A stretch of 64,000 nucleotides of DNA from Algoriphagus locisalis (GCF_900116615.1 NZ_FPBF01000003.1:372001-436000); one strand, 5' to 3'; counted from the stretch's first letter, positions 52,416 to 61,049 are shown. The notes: generated by a model not told the origin, from the letters alone. Numbers and translations: made by a program.

Positions 52416-52897
52416 GGTTTTCAGATTTAAAGATTGGAAAATTTCAAAATTGAAAGATTCATTGTGTTTCGTCATTGGTAATGAGGAACGAGTAAAGCAA
52501 TCCCTGCTCTATATATTAGATTGAGATGCTTTGTCGTCGTACCTCCTCCTACCAATGACGAAACCCTACTCCAGAACCGTGGATTGTGCCTTCACAAACC
52601 GCAATAGGGAACCTCTCAATACAACTTCATTTCGGTCTGCGAGACACAGACCGAGGTTGAGGAAGTAGTTTTTAAGCATTTTCTTTATGTATTGGAAGAT
52701 TTAAATTACTTGTCCACCATGGTGGATTGGAAGATTGAAAGATTCTGGGTTCAATAGTGGCAAGGTGGCAAAGTGTCAAGGTTGGAAGGTTGCTTCACTC
52801 CTTCGTCGTTTGCAATGACGCAAACTTCTTGTCTCTTGATTCTTGATTCTAGTCTCTGCTGTCTTGATACTTATGTCTTGATACTTGCTACTTAAAA
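52416..52897. repeat. 482-bp gap with repeats and a vestigial permease start
   Basis: The gap holds a truncated permease start (52566-52679, separate entry), a GGAACGAG..AAGCAATC repeat (about 52480-52505), a CGGTCTG/CAGACCG hairpin (52633-52653), a CTCCTTCGTCG...CAATGACG repeat (52797-52820) and a short-period TCTTGATTCTTGATTCTAG-like stretch (52832-52890). No intact gene was seen. Confidence 0.6.
52566..52679 (-). pseudogene. Vestigial start of a lost permease gene
   Basis: Reading leftward from 52679, ATG-CTT-AAA-AAC-TAC-TTC encodes MLKNYF, the same as the permease 4 start (52415) with identical bases for 18 nt. After eight codons the frame enters the hairpin repeat and unrelated sequence. 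The upstream AGATTTAAA word is shared too. It is interpreted as what remained after deletion or repeat-mediated replacement of another permease gene. Confidence 0.5.
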
Positions 52898-55258
52898 TCA
52901 CTCACTTTTCAATGAATTCACCGGATTTGCCGAAGCTGCTTTAAAGGCCTGATAACCGACTGTTATCAATGAAATCACGATCAAAACCACTCCCGAGCCA
53001 GCAAAGATCCACCAACTCAAATCTGTCTGAAAGGCGTAGGTCTGCAACCAATTATTGGCGAAATACCAAGCGACAGGCACTGCAATCAGAATAGCTACTA
53101 GTATCAAAGCGACGAAATCTTTGGAAACCAAAGTCAGGATACTAATCATGGAAGCTCCCATCACTTTGCGTACTCCGATTTCTTTTTTGCGCTTTTCGGC
53201 AGTAAATGCAGCCAAGCCAAACAAGCCTAGACAAGACAAGAAAATCGCCATAACTCCGAAGTATTTTGCCAGTTTGGAAACTCTCTGCTCGGAGGCATAA
53301 AGCGATTGATAATCCTCATCCATAAATGAATAGCTCAAAGGCTGACCGGTGAATTTCTCATAGATTTCAGTGATACCAGCAATACTAGCTTGCTGATCAT
53401 TGGATTCTATTCTCACCATTACTTTCTGGGCAAATCCAGGATCATATTTTAGAAATGCTGGCTTTACTTTTTCTTTCAGAGACTCAAAATGAAAATCCTT
53501 CACCACTCCGATAACTTCCCTATCTTCACCCCACAAGTTGACGATTTGACCCACTGGATCTTGGAAACCTATGGTTTGTACTGCGGCTTCATTCAAAATG
53601 ATCTTTTTGTCTTCCTCTCCAAACTCCGGAGAAAAAGCTCTTCCATCAGCGATCTCAAAACCCATGGTTTCGATCAATCCCATATTGACCGTAATATTTT
53701 CAAACTTCACTTGCTCCTCTTCACTTTTACCTTCCCAAGTCAAACCAATGGTGGAGCTTGCCAATCCGACTAAAGGATGGGAAAGACTGGATGCATTACT
53801 TACTCCAGGTACTTTTTTAGTTTCTTCCAGGTAGGTTGAAAGCTGATTTGGAGCAATTCCCGAAGCATTCAACTCCAGCAGATGGGCTTGGTTGTAGCCT
53901 AGATTTTGATTTTGGATATAGCTCATCTGTTTACTCAAAACAGAGATACCAATAATGAGTAGCAAAGAGATTGAAAACTGAAATACCACCAGGCCTTTTC
54001 TGGCCAGAAGCTCACCAAAGCTTCCTTTGATGTTTGATTTCATCACCTCCACAGGCTTGAATTTGGACAAATAAATCGCTGGGTAAATCCCGGCCAGTAA
54101 ACCTGTTATCAACCAAACCCCTACCAGAAGAAGGAGGACATCCGGCTGAAAGGTCAAAGAAAGGGACTTGGAAGTCACTTGATTAAATAATGACTGCAGG
54201 ACAAATGCTGCCAAAACTGCTAATACCAAAGCGAAAAAAGTAAGCACCAAAGACTCGGTAATAAATTGTGTGAATAGGCCTCCCCGACTTGCTCCCATGG
54301 ATTTCTTCACACCAATTTCCTTCAATCTGCTCATGGATCTGGCTGTGGTCAAATTCATGAAATTGATACAGGCGATGATCAGGATAAACAGCGCTATAGC
54401 AGAGAAAATTTTCACGTAGCTAATTCTCCCGCCAGCGACTTTTCCGTCTTCATAGGTCCCATACAGGTAAGTATCTCCAAATGGCTGGACAAAAACTGAA
54501 ACATTGGAATACTCCTGCCTTTCCTTAATAAAATCTGAAATCTGAGCATTAAAGGCTGCTACGTCAGTCCCTTCCTTCAGGAGGACAGTTGCTGAGGCGT
54601 TGAAGTTGTCCCAATGGGCTCCATTGCCTAGCATATTTTTGAAAAAAGGAAACGCAAGTAGGAAGTCAGGCTTGGCCACATCGAGATTCCCAAAATCCTT
54701 GTAAACTCCCTTCACCTCCACCTGATTCTGAAAATCAAAAACCTGCCAATCCAAAGATTTTCCTAAAGCCAACTGAGGGCTTCCAAAAAGCTTAGTGGCT
54801 AACGTCTCTGAAATTGTAATTGCGTTGATATCATTCAATGCAGTTTCCGAATTTCCCGCTATGAAATCCACATCGAAAATCTGGAAATATTCCTGATCCA
54901 CAAAGAAGCCATCTCCGTTCATTTTTATACCTCCCTGCTCAAATGATACACCTTCCACAAAAGGTGATACCGCTGAAGCTGCCTCGACTTGAGAAAGCTC
55001 AGTACTCATCGCCTCCGCCATTTCGGCAGGCGTATAAGGAATGGTGACAATTCCAGTGGAATTATCATGATTGGTCATCACCTGATAAATCTGATCGACC
55101 TTTGCATGGTAGCGATTGATGCCTAGCTCATCCTTTACCCAGAGCATAATCAGGATCACGGTACACAGTCCAATTGTCAACCCAAAAAGATTGATCGCGA
55201 AAATGTGCTTGGACTTCATGAAGCTTCGGAAAGCAAGGAGTATCTGGTGGCGGAGCAT
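52898..55258 (-). CDS. ABC transporter permease (FtsX/MacB type), permease 5
   Basis: 786 residues, opening MLRHQILLAFRSFMKSKHIF. FtsX domains are marked by SRLKEIGVKKSMGAS (about 310) and KRKKEIGVRKVMGAS (about 685), with membrane segments around each and the NPVNSLKSE end. It lies 109 bp downstream of the ATPase stop, so this permease, permease 4 and the ATPase are likely expressed together with the HlyD adaptor further upstream. Confidence 0.92.
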   Translation of the reverse strand: MLRHQILLAFRSFMKSKHIFAINLFGLTIGLCTVILIMLWVKDELGINRYHAKVDQIYQVMTNHDNSTGIVTIPYTPAEMAEAMSTELSQVEAASAVSPFVEGVSFEQGGIKMNGDGFFVDQEYFQIFDVDFIAGNSETALNDINAITISETLATKLFGSPQLALGKSLDWQVFDFQNQVEVKGVYKDFGNLDVAKPDFLLAFPFFKNMLGNGAHWDNFNASATVLLKEGTDVAAFNAQISDFIKERQEYSNVSVFVQPFGDTYLYGTYEDGKVAGGRISYVKIFSAIALFILIIACINFMNLTTARSMSRLKEIGVKKSMGASRGGLFTQFITESLVLTFFALVLAVLAAFVLQSLFNQVTSKSLSLTFQPDVLLLLVGVWLITGLLAGIYPAIYLSKFKPVEVMKSNIKGSFGELLARKGLVVFQFSISLLLIIGISVLSKQMSYIQNQNLGYNQAHLLELNASGIAPNQLSTYLEETKKVPGVSNASSLSHPLVGLASSTIGLTWEGKSEEEQVKFENITVNMGLIETMGFEIADGRAFSPEFGEEDKKIILNEAAVQTIGFQDPVGQIVNLWGEDREVIGVVKDFHFESLKEKVKPAFLKYDPGFAQKVMVRIESNDQQASIAGITEIYEKFTGQPLSYSFMDEDYQSLYASEQRVSKLAKYFGVMAIFLSCLGLFGLAAFTAEKRKKEIGVRKVMGASMISILTLVSKDFVALILVAILIAVPVAWYFANNWLQTYAFQTDLSWWIFAGSGVVLIVISLITVGYQAFKAASANPVNSLKSE

Positions 55259-55367
55259 GGGGAGGGGGAGTTTTAATTTAAGTTAAACCGTGCTGAAATT
55301 TGCTTGATGTCCGATGTCCGGTGCCCGATGTAAACATCCGACACCCGTCATCTAACATCGGGCAAAA

Positions 55368-56063
55368 TCAAACATGAAACTGCTCTCTGATATTCTCTGT
55401 CACCACTTTACCATCAAATAGGTTGATGATTCGGTGAGCGTAGTTAGCATCATGCGGTGAGTGAGTTACCATTACGATGGTTGTTCCTTCGTTATTCAAT
55501 TCTTCGAGAAGGCGCATTACCTCTTCGCCATTTGTAGAATCTAAGTTACCTGTAGGTTCATCGGCAAGGATCACGGATGGCTTCGCCACAATCGCTCTGG
55601 CAATAGCCACACGCTGCTGCTGACCACCGGAAAGCTGCTGTGGGAAGTGATTTCTTCTGTGCATGATGTTCATGCGGGTAAGTACCTCTTCCACCTTTTT
55701 CTTTCGCTCATCTGAAGGGACTTTCAAGTAAAGAAGTGGCAGCTCCACATTTTCAAATACAGTCAGTTCGTCGATCAGGTTAAAGCTCTGGAATACAAAG
55801 CCAATGTTTCCCTTTCTGAGTGAGGAGCGCTGTCTCTCGGAGAATTTAGCGACTTCATTGTCCAGGAAATAATACTCTCCATCATCCGGATTATCCAGCA
55901 GTCCGATGATATTCAGCAAAGTGGACTTCCCACAGCCTGAAGGGCCCATGATGGCGACGAATTCGCCTTTTTTGATTTCGATCTGAATGCTATCCAAAGC
56001 TGTTGTCTCTACCTCCTCGGTAGCGTACATTTTTCTGAGATTGACGGTTTTGATTACGTTCAT
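55368..56063 (-). CDS. ABC transporter ATP-binding protein (LolD/MacB type)
   Basis: 231 residues from ATG 56063; an 18-codon upstream extension is unlikely. Walker A GPSGCGKS (40-47), Q loop FVFQSFNL, signature LSGGQQQRVAIARAI, Walker B VILADEPTGNLDS and the H-loop VTHSPHDA are all intact. The type fits ATPases that drive FtsX/MacB permeases. It is the only ATPase in the window, and therefore the likely energy source for several of the five permeases. It follows the adaptor gene, with a four-helix-bundle gene between them. Confidence 0.94.
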   Translation of the reverse strand: MNVIKTVNLRKMYATEEVETTALDSIQIEIKKGEFVAIMGPSGCGKSTLLNIIGLLDNPDDGEYYFLDNEVAKFSERQRSSLRKGNIGFVFQSFNLIDELTVFENVELPLLYLKVPSDERKKKVEEVLTRMNIMHRRNHFPQQLSGGQQQRVAIARAIVAKPSVILADEPTGNLDSTNGEEVMRLLEELNNEGTTIVMVTHSPHDANYAHRIINLFDGKVVTENIREQFHV

Positions 56064-56076
56064 GGTTTTGGAGTTT

Positions 56077-56208
56077 GAAGACGGGAGACCGAAGACCGAA
56101 GTCGTTTGATCCTCCAACTTTATTTTATAGATTTTTTTTAAAGACCGAAGACGGGAGACGGGAGACCGAAGTCGTTTGATCCTCCAACTTTGTTTTATAG
56201 ATTTTTTT
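56077..56208. repeat. Tandem duplication with GACCGAAGACGGGAG-type words
   Basis: Two copies about 71 bp apart (56091-56138 and 56162-56208) share GACCGAAGTCGTTTGATCCT, CCAACTTT and a TTTTATAG-poly-T end. Each begins with GACCGAAGACGGGAGACCG-type words. The words recur inverted at 56706-56734 on the other side of the four-helix-bundle gene. Confidence 0.7.
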
Positions 56209-56300
56209 GTTTTTAATATTGAATTTCAACTTTTTATGATTTGCAGAAAACAGATTTATGGAACACTCTTCCGTCTTACGTCATCTGTCTTCCAGTTTAT

Positions 56301-56660
56301 TTATTTAATAGCATTCTTAAATCCTATTATCATGTTCATCAGATTAAAACATTCAGAATAGTGTTTTTTAAACTCTGAATCTTCTATATATTTTCTTCTT
56401 TTTGCTTTATATAAACAAGTAACTACCTCCGCTAAGGACCTTAAAGAATAGCCAATAAATCTTACTTGCTCTGGGTTTGTCTGTCCAATCGATCCTTCAG
56501 CAATGTTAAGTGCGATTGAATCTACAGCTCTTCGAATTTGACTGGTCAAATTGTAAATCTCCTCTTTTGGAAATTCCTTTGACAGCTCGTGAATCTCTTC
56601 AGCTAGATCCATCGACTTTTGCCAAATGTTCAATTTTTCAAACTTGAAACTCATATCCAA
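56301..56660 (-). CDS. Four-helix-bundle protein (S23/23S rRNA IVP family)
   Basis: 119 residues with the typical order: FEKLNIWQKSMDLAEEIHEL, FPKEEIYNLTSQIRRAVDSI, LNIAEGSIGQ, FIGYSLRSLAEVVTCLYKAK and a C-terminal helix. The family was first found in rRNA intervening sequences and is related to the Avd accessory proteins of diversity-generating retroelements. It separates adaptor and ATPase genes that normally adjoin, and it is bracketed by inverted simple repeats, so it may be a mobile cassette. No reverse transcriptase is nearby. Confidence 0.88.
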   Translation of the reverse strand: MDMSFKFEKLNIWQKSMDLAEEIHELSKEFPKEEIYNLTSQIRRAVDSIALNIAEGSIGQTNPEQVRFIGYSLRSLAEVVTCLYKAKRRKYIEDSEFKKHYSECFNLMNMIIGFKNAIK

Positions 56661-56705
56661 TCAGCTTAAATTTTGACTACAATCGCTCTAATTTATCACG
56701 AAGCT

Positions 56706-56734
56706 TCTTCGGTCTCCCGTCTTCGGTCTTCGGT
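56706..56734. repeat. Inverted copy of the GACCGAAGACGGGAG repeat
   Basis: CTTCGGTCTCCCGTCTTCGG followed by TCTTCGGTC is the reverse complement of the words at 56142-56170, apart from one repeated unit. With the left repeat it encloses the four-helix-bundle gene. A short version lies at 43344-43362. Confidence 0.7.
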
Positions 56735-56741
56735 CTTTTTC

Positions 56742-57989
56742 TCATTTCAAATCCAAAATCTCATTCTTCCCAAAATTCTCATATCCGCTGATAATTACTT
56801 TTTCACCTTCCACCAAGCCTTCCAGCACTTCGTAATATTCAGGATTTTTATTTCCAAGTCGGATATTTCGTTTTTCTGCATTTCCGTCAGCATTGATCAC
56901 AAACACCCAGTTTCCTCCGGTATCCTTGAAGAATCCACCTGTTGGTAGAAGTAAGCTTTGCTCGCTATCGCTCAACTGTAATCTAATCCTCACACTTTGT
57001 CCTCTTCTGATTCCCTGGGGACTTTCGCCAGTGAACCTCATATCCACTTCAAATCGACCGTTTGTAATCGTCGGGTAGATCTTGGTGATTTCCAATTCAT
57101 GATCCACTCCACTGAGTGTAAACTTTCCTCTTAGACCTTGGCCAATTCTAGGCAAATACAATTCATCGATTGGTACTCGCACTTTGAATTCATCCTGCAC
57201 ATCGATCTGACCATATCGCTCACCGGAGTTGATGGCCTGACCCACTTCGATTTGCTCCATTGCCAACTGACCTGCGATCGGCGCTTTGATCACCAACCCA
57301 TCCAGGATCTGCCCTACTCCATTAAGCGAAGCATTCATTCTGTTTTCTGATTGGCGAAGTTGCGCGAGCTGGTATGATCTTGCGATAGAATCACTTCTAT
57401 AGGATTTATAAGTCAATTCCTTTCTTTTTAGGTTATACTCGTATTGCTCTGCGACTTCCTCAAACTCACGATCAGAAACCAGTTTTTTCTCATGAAGCTC
57501 TTTGAATCTTTTATACTGAGGCTCCAGCAAACTGATCTGGTAATCTATCTCGGCCAGCTGTCCCTGCTGACTCAAATCATTTTGATCGAGGAAAAGACGG
57601 GTTTGACGCAAATTGTTGATCTGCTCATAAAGCATGGTTTCCCGCTGCATCACGTCCAGTTGCAAATTGGAATTGGACATAATTAATATCGTGTCTCCTA
57701 TTTCCACTACCGCTCCTGATTCACGTACAATCTGCGCTACCATACCACCCTCAACTGCATCGAGAAAGAATGTTTGCGCTGGTTCGATCTGCCCTGATAC
57801 TAATATATAATCGGTAAACTCCCCTTTGGAAACTGTCGCGATACTCAATCGATCTTTCTCCACATTCATAGTAGAGCGATGATCTGCAAATCCGATTTGA
57901 TAAACAATTCCGGCGACTAAAGCGACTCCGCCTACTATCCAGGCGATACGTTTAGGGGTCCAGGTTTTCTTAGCTATTTTTCTATCCAT
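56742..57989 (-). CDS. HlyD/MacA-type periplasmic adaptor
   Basis: 415 residues from MDRKIAKKTWTPKRIAW; a 19-codon upstream extension is less likely. A membrane anchor (about 15-32) is followed by the biotinyl-lipoyl half VSGQIEPAQTFFLDAVEGG, a long coiled coil (about 90-210: NNLRQTRLFLDQNDL through RKELTYKSYRSDSIA), the second half VIKAPIAGQLAMEQIEVGQA and beta-barrel domains ending VLEGLVEGEKVIISGYENF. It should connect the inner-membrane ABC complex to the outer envelope. A candidate control site lies 115 bp upstream. Confidence 0.92.
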   Translation of the reverse strand: MDRKIAKKTWTPKRIAWIVGGVALVAGIVYQIGFADHRSTMNVEKDRLSIATVSKGEFTDYILVSGQIEPAQTFFLDAVEGGMVAQIVRESGAVVEIGDTILIMSNSNLQLDVMQRETMLYEQINNLRQTRLFLDQNDLSQQGQLAEIDYQISLLEPQYKRFKELHEKKLVSDREFEEVAEQYEYNLKRKELTYKSYRSDSIARSYQLAQLRQSENRMNASLNGVGQILDGLVIKAPIAGQLAMEQIEVGQAINSGERYGQIDVQDEFKVRVPIDELYLPRIGQGLRGKFTLSGVDHELEITKIYPTITNGRFEVDMRFTGESPQGIRRGQSVRIRLQLSDSEQSLLLPTGGFFKDTGGNWVFVINADGNAEKRNIRLGNKNPEYYEVLEGLVEGEKVIISGYENFGKNEILDLK

Positions 57990-58023
57990 TGTGTGTAAAT
58001 GCCATTTTCGGGCTATCCCCTTT

Positions 58024-58041
58024 ATGCCAAATGGTATGCCA
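58024..58041 (-). promoter_or_regulatory. Possible sigma-54-like promoter of the adaptor gene
   Basis: On the minus strand TGGCATACCATTTGGCAT has the GG element and a TTGGC element 10 bp later, resembling TGGCAC-N5-TTGC with one mismatch at the critical GC. It ends 35 bp before the adaptor start. An NtrC-type gene is divergent. Weak match; an alternative is a simple palindrome. Confidence 0.3.
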
Positions 58042-58103
58042 TGCAAAAAATCGCCCTTACAAGCTTGTTTCGTTGATTTTCCAAAAATCAGAAGCTAGGC
58101 TCG

Positions 58104-58132
58104 CGAACATTTTCGTCCGCAAGCGAACAAAA
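58104..58132. promoter_or_regulatory. Candidate binding site of the NtrC-type regulator, copy 2
   Basis: The 29-bp stretch beginning CGAACATTTTCGTCCGC matches 32445-32473 at 22 of 29 positions. It contains the imperfect palindrome GTCCGCAAGCGAAC. It lies 115 bp upstream of the adaptor gene and 187 bp upstream of the regulator gene, between the two divergent units. Binding is inferred. Confidence 0.5.
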
Positions 58133-58318
58133 GAATTCAAAGTCGTATAATTTTTTCCTAACTTATAATCCTGCCTTATTTCACCAAAACATGCCCAGAT
58201 CGTCCGAAATCAAACGTTTTGCAGCAAATTTATTCGCTCAGTTTTTTCGGTATGCTTTTGGAACAAGTGGGCACAATACGACGGATATTTTTCCGCGTCT
58301 GATCAACTTCTTTTACTT

Positions 58319-59707
58319 ATGAGCGAGCAACGTACAGGCAAAATTCTAATTGTAGATGACAACGAGGACCTATTAAAGGCAGCAAAGATTTTTCTAAAGC
58401 GACATTTTTCTCAGGTAGATACGGAAACCAATCCTGACCTACTTCCTATCCTCACGCACAATGAATCTTACGATGTGATTCTCCTCGACATGAACTTTAC
58501 CAAGGATGTGAGTTCAGGTCAGGAAGGTTTTTATTGGCTGGATCGGATTCTGGAACTTGACCCTTCGGCAGTGGTAGTTTTGATAACCGCTTATGGAGAT
58601 GTGAACCTTGCAGTAAAAGCGATCAAGGAAGGTGCAACTGATTTTGTATTAAAGCCCTGGGAAAACGAACGGCTGCTTGCTACACTAAATTCTGCCTTGC
58701 AGCTGCGCAAAAAGAAAATGGAAGTCGATCTGCTTCGGGATCAGAAGCAGACCATGCAGCAGGACATAGACAATAAATTCAAGGACATTATCGGTCAAAG
58801 TGATTCCATGCAGAAGGTCTTTGAGACTATCGAGCGTGTGGCGGTCACGGATGCCAATGTCTTGATTTTGGGAGAAAATGGTACTGGGAAAGAACTGATT
58901 GCCCGTGCCATTCACCGTCATTCCCGCAGAAATCGAGAAGCTTTTGTAGGGGTGGATTTAGGTTCTATTACCCAAACCCTTTTTGAATCAGAGCTCTTTG
59001 GACATAAAAAAGGATCATTCACGGATGCCAAGGAAGACCGTGCAGGAAGATTTGAGCAGGCACACAAGGGAACACTTTTCTTGGATGAGATAGGAAACCT
59101 ACCTCTTGCACTTCAATCCAAGCTTTTGGCAGCACTTCAAAATAGACAGGTAACCCGTGTAGGAGCCAATCGCCCGGTGGATGTAAATATCCGCCTGATT
59201 TCCGCGACCAATATGCCGATTCATAACATGGTGTATGACAATGGCTTCCGTCAGGATTTACTTTATCGGATCAATACCATAGAAATTCAGCTTCCCCCAC
59301 TTCGGGAGCGTGTGGAAGACATTCTGCTTTTGGCAGATCACTTCATTACTTTTTACTCTAAAAAGTATAATAAAGACATACGAAAAGCTTCCGAACCACT
59401 GGTGAAGCGAATGACCAAGTATCACTGGCCTGGCAATATCCGGGAACTTCAGCACAGCATAGAGCGGGCTGTGATCATGTCAAATCATAATGTGCTGCAA
59501 CCTGAGGATCTGTTTTTGCAGAAAATGGCTCAGCCTGAGCGTCAGGATGAATCGGTAAGTTTGGAGCATCTGAATATCGAGGATGTAGAGCGGATTCTGA
59601 TCAGAAAAGCGCTTCAAAAACACAATGGGCACATCACCAGAGCAGCAGAGGAGCTTGGGCTGACCCGCTCATCACTTTATAGGAGATTGGAGAAATATGG
59701 TTTATAA
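58319..59707 (+). CDS. NtrC-type sigma-54-dependent response regulator
   Basis: 462 residues. Receiver domain (1-125) with acidic pocket Asp13/Asp14 and phosphorylated Asp57, then AAA+ domain with Walker A GENGTGKE (185-192), Walker B LFLDE (253-257) and arginine-finger region, and a Fis-type helix-turn-helix at about 440-460 (RAAEELGLTRSSLYRRLEKY). The sigma-54 contact loop reads GSFTDA (232-237), not GAFTGA. Located divergently from the adaptor/ABC genes, it most likely controls them. It overlaps the histidine kinase by 11 nt. Confidence 0.94.
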   Translation: MSEQRTGKILIVDDNEDLLKAAKIFLKRHFSQVDTETNPDLLPILTHNESYDVILLDMNFTKDVSSGQEGFYWLDRILELDPSAVVVLITAYGDVNLAVKAIKEGATDFVLKPWENERLLATLNSALQLRKKKMEVDLLRDQKQTMQQDIDNKFKDIIGQSDSMQKVFETIERVAVTDANVLILGENGTGKELIARAIHRHSRRNREAFVGVDLGSITQTLFESELFGHKKGSFTDAKEDRAGRFEQAHKGTLFLDEIGNLPLALQSKLLAALQNRQVTRVGANRPVDVNIRLISATNMPIHNMVYDNGFRQDLLYRINTIEIQLPPLRERVEDILLLADHFITFYSKKYNKDIRKASEPLVKRMTKYHWPGNIRELQHSIERAVIMSNHNVLQPEDLFLQKMAQPERQDESVSLEHLNIEDVERILIRKALQKHNGHITRAAEELGLTRSSLYRRLEKYGL

Positions 59708-61049
59708 GCGGTTTTCGGTTGGTGTAGGCCTCAGAATCTTTGGCATCATCCTCAACCTTTATCTTGGGCTTTGGCTCTATTATAGCCAAGATCTTTGGCT
59801 TGCGCCCGGGATTTTAGGATTACTTGCTGTGATTCAGATTGGGGAAATGATCTATTACGTCAACTCCATCAATCATAAGCTTGCCCGCTTTCTGGATTCC
59901 ATTCGTTACGCAGATTTTTCCAGTTCCTTCACTTCTGACAGTAAAATGGGTAACTCCTTCCGGGAGGTAAACTCTTCCTTCAATGAAGTGATGGAGGTTT
60001 TCAAGCAAACCCGAGCCGAAAAAGAAGAGCAGATGTTGTTCCTTCAGGTGATTATTCAGCATATCAATACAGGGATTATTTCCTTTAATGATGCCGGGAA
60101 AATCGGTGTAATCAACAACGCAGCGAAGCATTTGCTGCAGATCCCTCAGTTTCGGGACATCACTGATTTGGGAAAGCTTTCTCCAAAACTTCTGGAAGAC
60201 GTAATGGAAATGAAACCGGGTCAGCGCATCTCCAAAAAGGTAAACCTGAACCTCCATCTCATTATTCAATCTACTTCCCTGAAGATGGGCGGACAAAGCT
60301 GGACTTTGCTTTCCCTGCAAAATATCAATGCAGAACTTCAGTCAAACGAGCTGGAAGCTTGGCAAAACCTGACCAAGGTTTTGAGACATGAAATCATGAA
60401 TTCCATTACGCCGATTTCCAGTTTGGTGGAATCACTCCGCACCATTTTGGATGAGGACAGCTACGTGCAGCAGGAAGGTTTCCTGATCAAAAGAGATGGA
60501 TTTATGGACATGCAGGAAGGTCTTGACACGATTGCTAATCGAAGTAAAGGACTGGTGAATTTCGTAAATGCATACCGTGACTACACTAATATCCCAGCTC
60601 CAAAAAAAGTTGTCATGCCTGTGAGCCAACTCTTCGAGAATGTGCTCAATTTGATGAAAGAGGATTTGAAATCGGCTGAGGTAAAGATAGAAACCAAGAT
60701 CCATCCAGTCGATCTGGAAATCCACTGTGACCCGGATCAGATCACCATGATCCTGATCAACTTAATAAAAAATGCTTCTGAATCCCTTCAAAATCAAGCT
60801 GATCGTACGATCTGGCTTTCCTCAATTGGACAGGGAGATTTGGGATTGATGATACAAGTGGAAGACTCAGGGCCTGGAATTATTCCCGAGGCACTGGAGC
60901 GGATTTTTGTTCCTTTTTACTCTACGAAAAAGACCGGCAGTGGAATAGGATTGGCGATTTCTAGACAAATTATGAATCTCCACAAGGGCAGTTTGGAAGT
61001 AACCTCTATTCCAAATGAGCGAACGGTCTTCACGATGAATTTCAGGTAA
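59697..61049 (+). CDS. Sensor histidine kinase, partner of the NtrC-type regulator
   Basis: 450 residues. Two membrane helices (about 10-28 and 33-53) are joined by a very short loop. A HAMP-like/PAS region (about 60-210: QHINTGIISFNDAGKIGVIN) precedes the H box VLRHEIMNSITPISSL (His231) and the ATPase domain with LINLIKNASESL, VEDSGPGI and GSGIGLAISRQIM. The short extracytoplasmic loop suggests sensing within the membrane. The start overlaps the regulator stop by 11 nt, so the two are coupled and form a NtrY/NtrX-like pair. Confidence 0.93.
   Translation: MVYKRFSVGVGLRIFGIILNLYLGLWLYYSQDLWLAPGILGLLAVIQIGEMIYYVNSINHKLARFLDSIRYADFSSSFTSDSKMGNSFREVNSSFNEVMEVFKQTRAEKEEQMLFLQVIIQHINTGIISFNDAGKIGVINNAAKHLLQIPQFRDITDLGKLSPKLLEDVMEMKPGQRISKKVNLNLHLIIQSTSLKMGGQSWTLLSLQNINAELQSNELEAWQNLTKVLRHEIMNSITPISSLVESLRTILDEDSYVQQEGFLIKRDGFMDMQEGLDTIANRSKGLVNFVNAYRDYTNIPAPKKVVMPVSQLFENVLNLMKEDLKSAEVKIETKIHPVDLEIHCDPDQITMILINLIKNASESLQNQADRTIWLSSIGQGDLGLMIQVEDSGPGIIPEALERIFVPFYSTKKTGSGIGLAISRQIMNLHKGSLEVTSIPNERTVFTMNFR

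Noticed and set aside
56301..56660. Diversity-generating retroelement accessory gene (avd)
   Set aside because: The fold is related, but there is no reverse transcriptase or template/variable repeat within reach.
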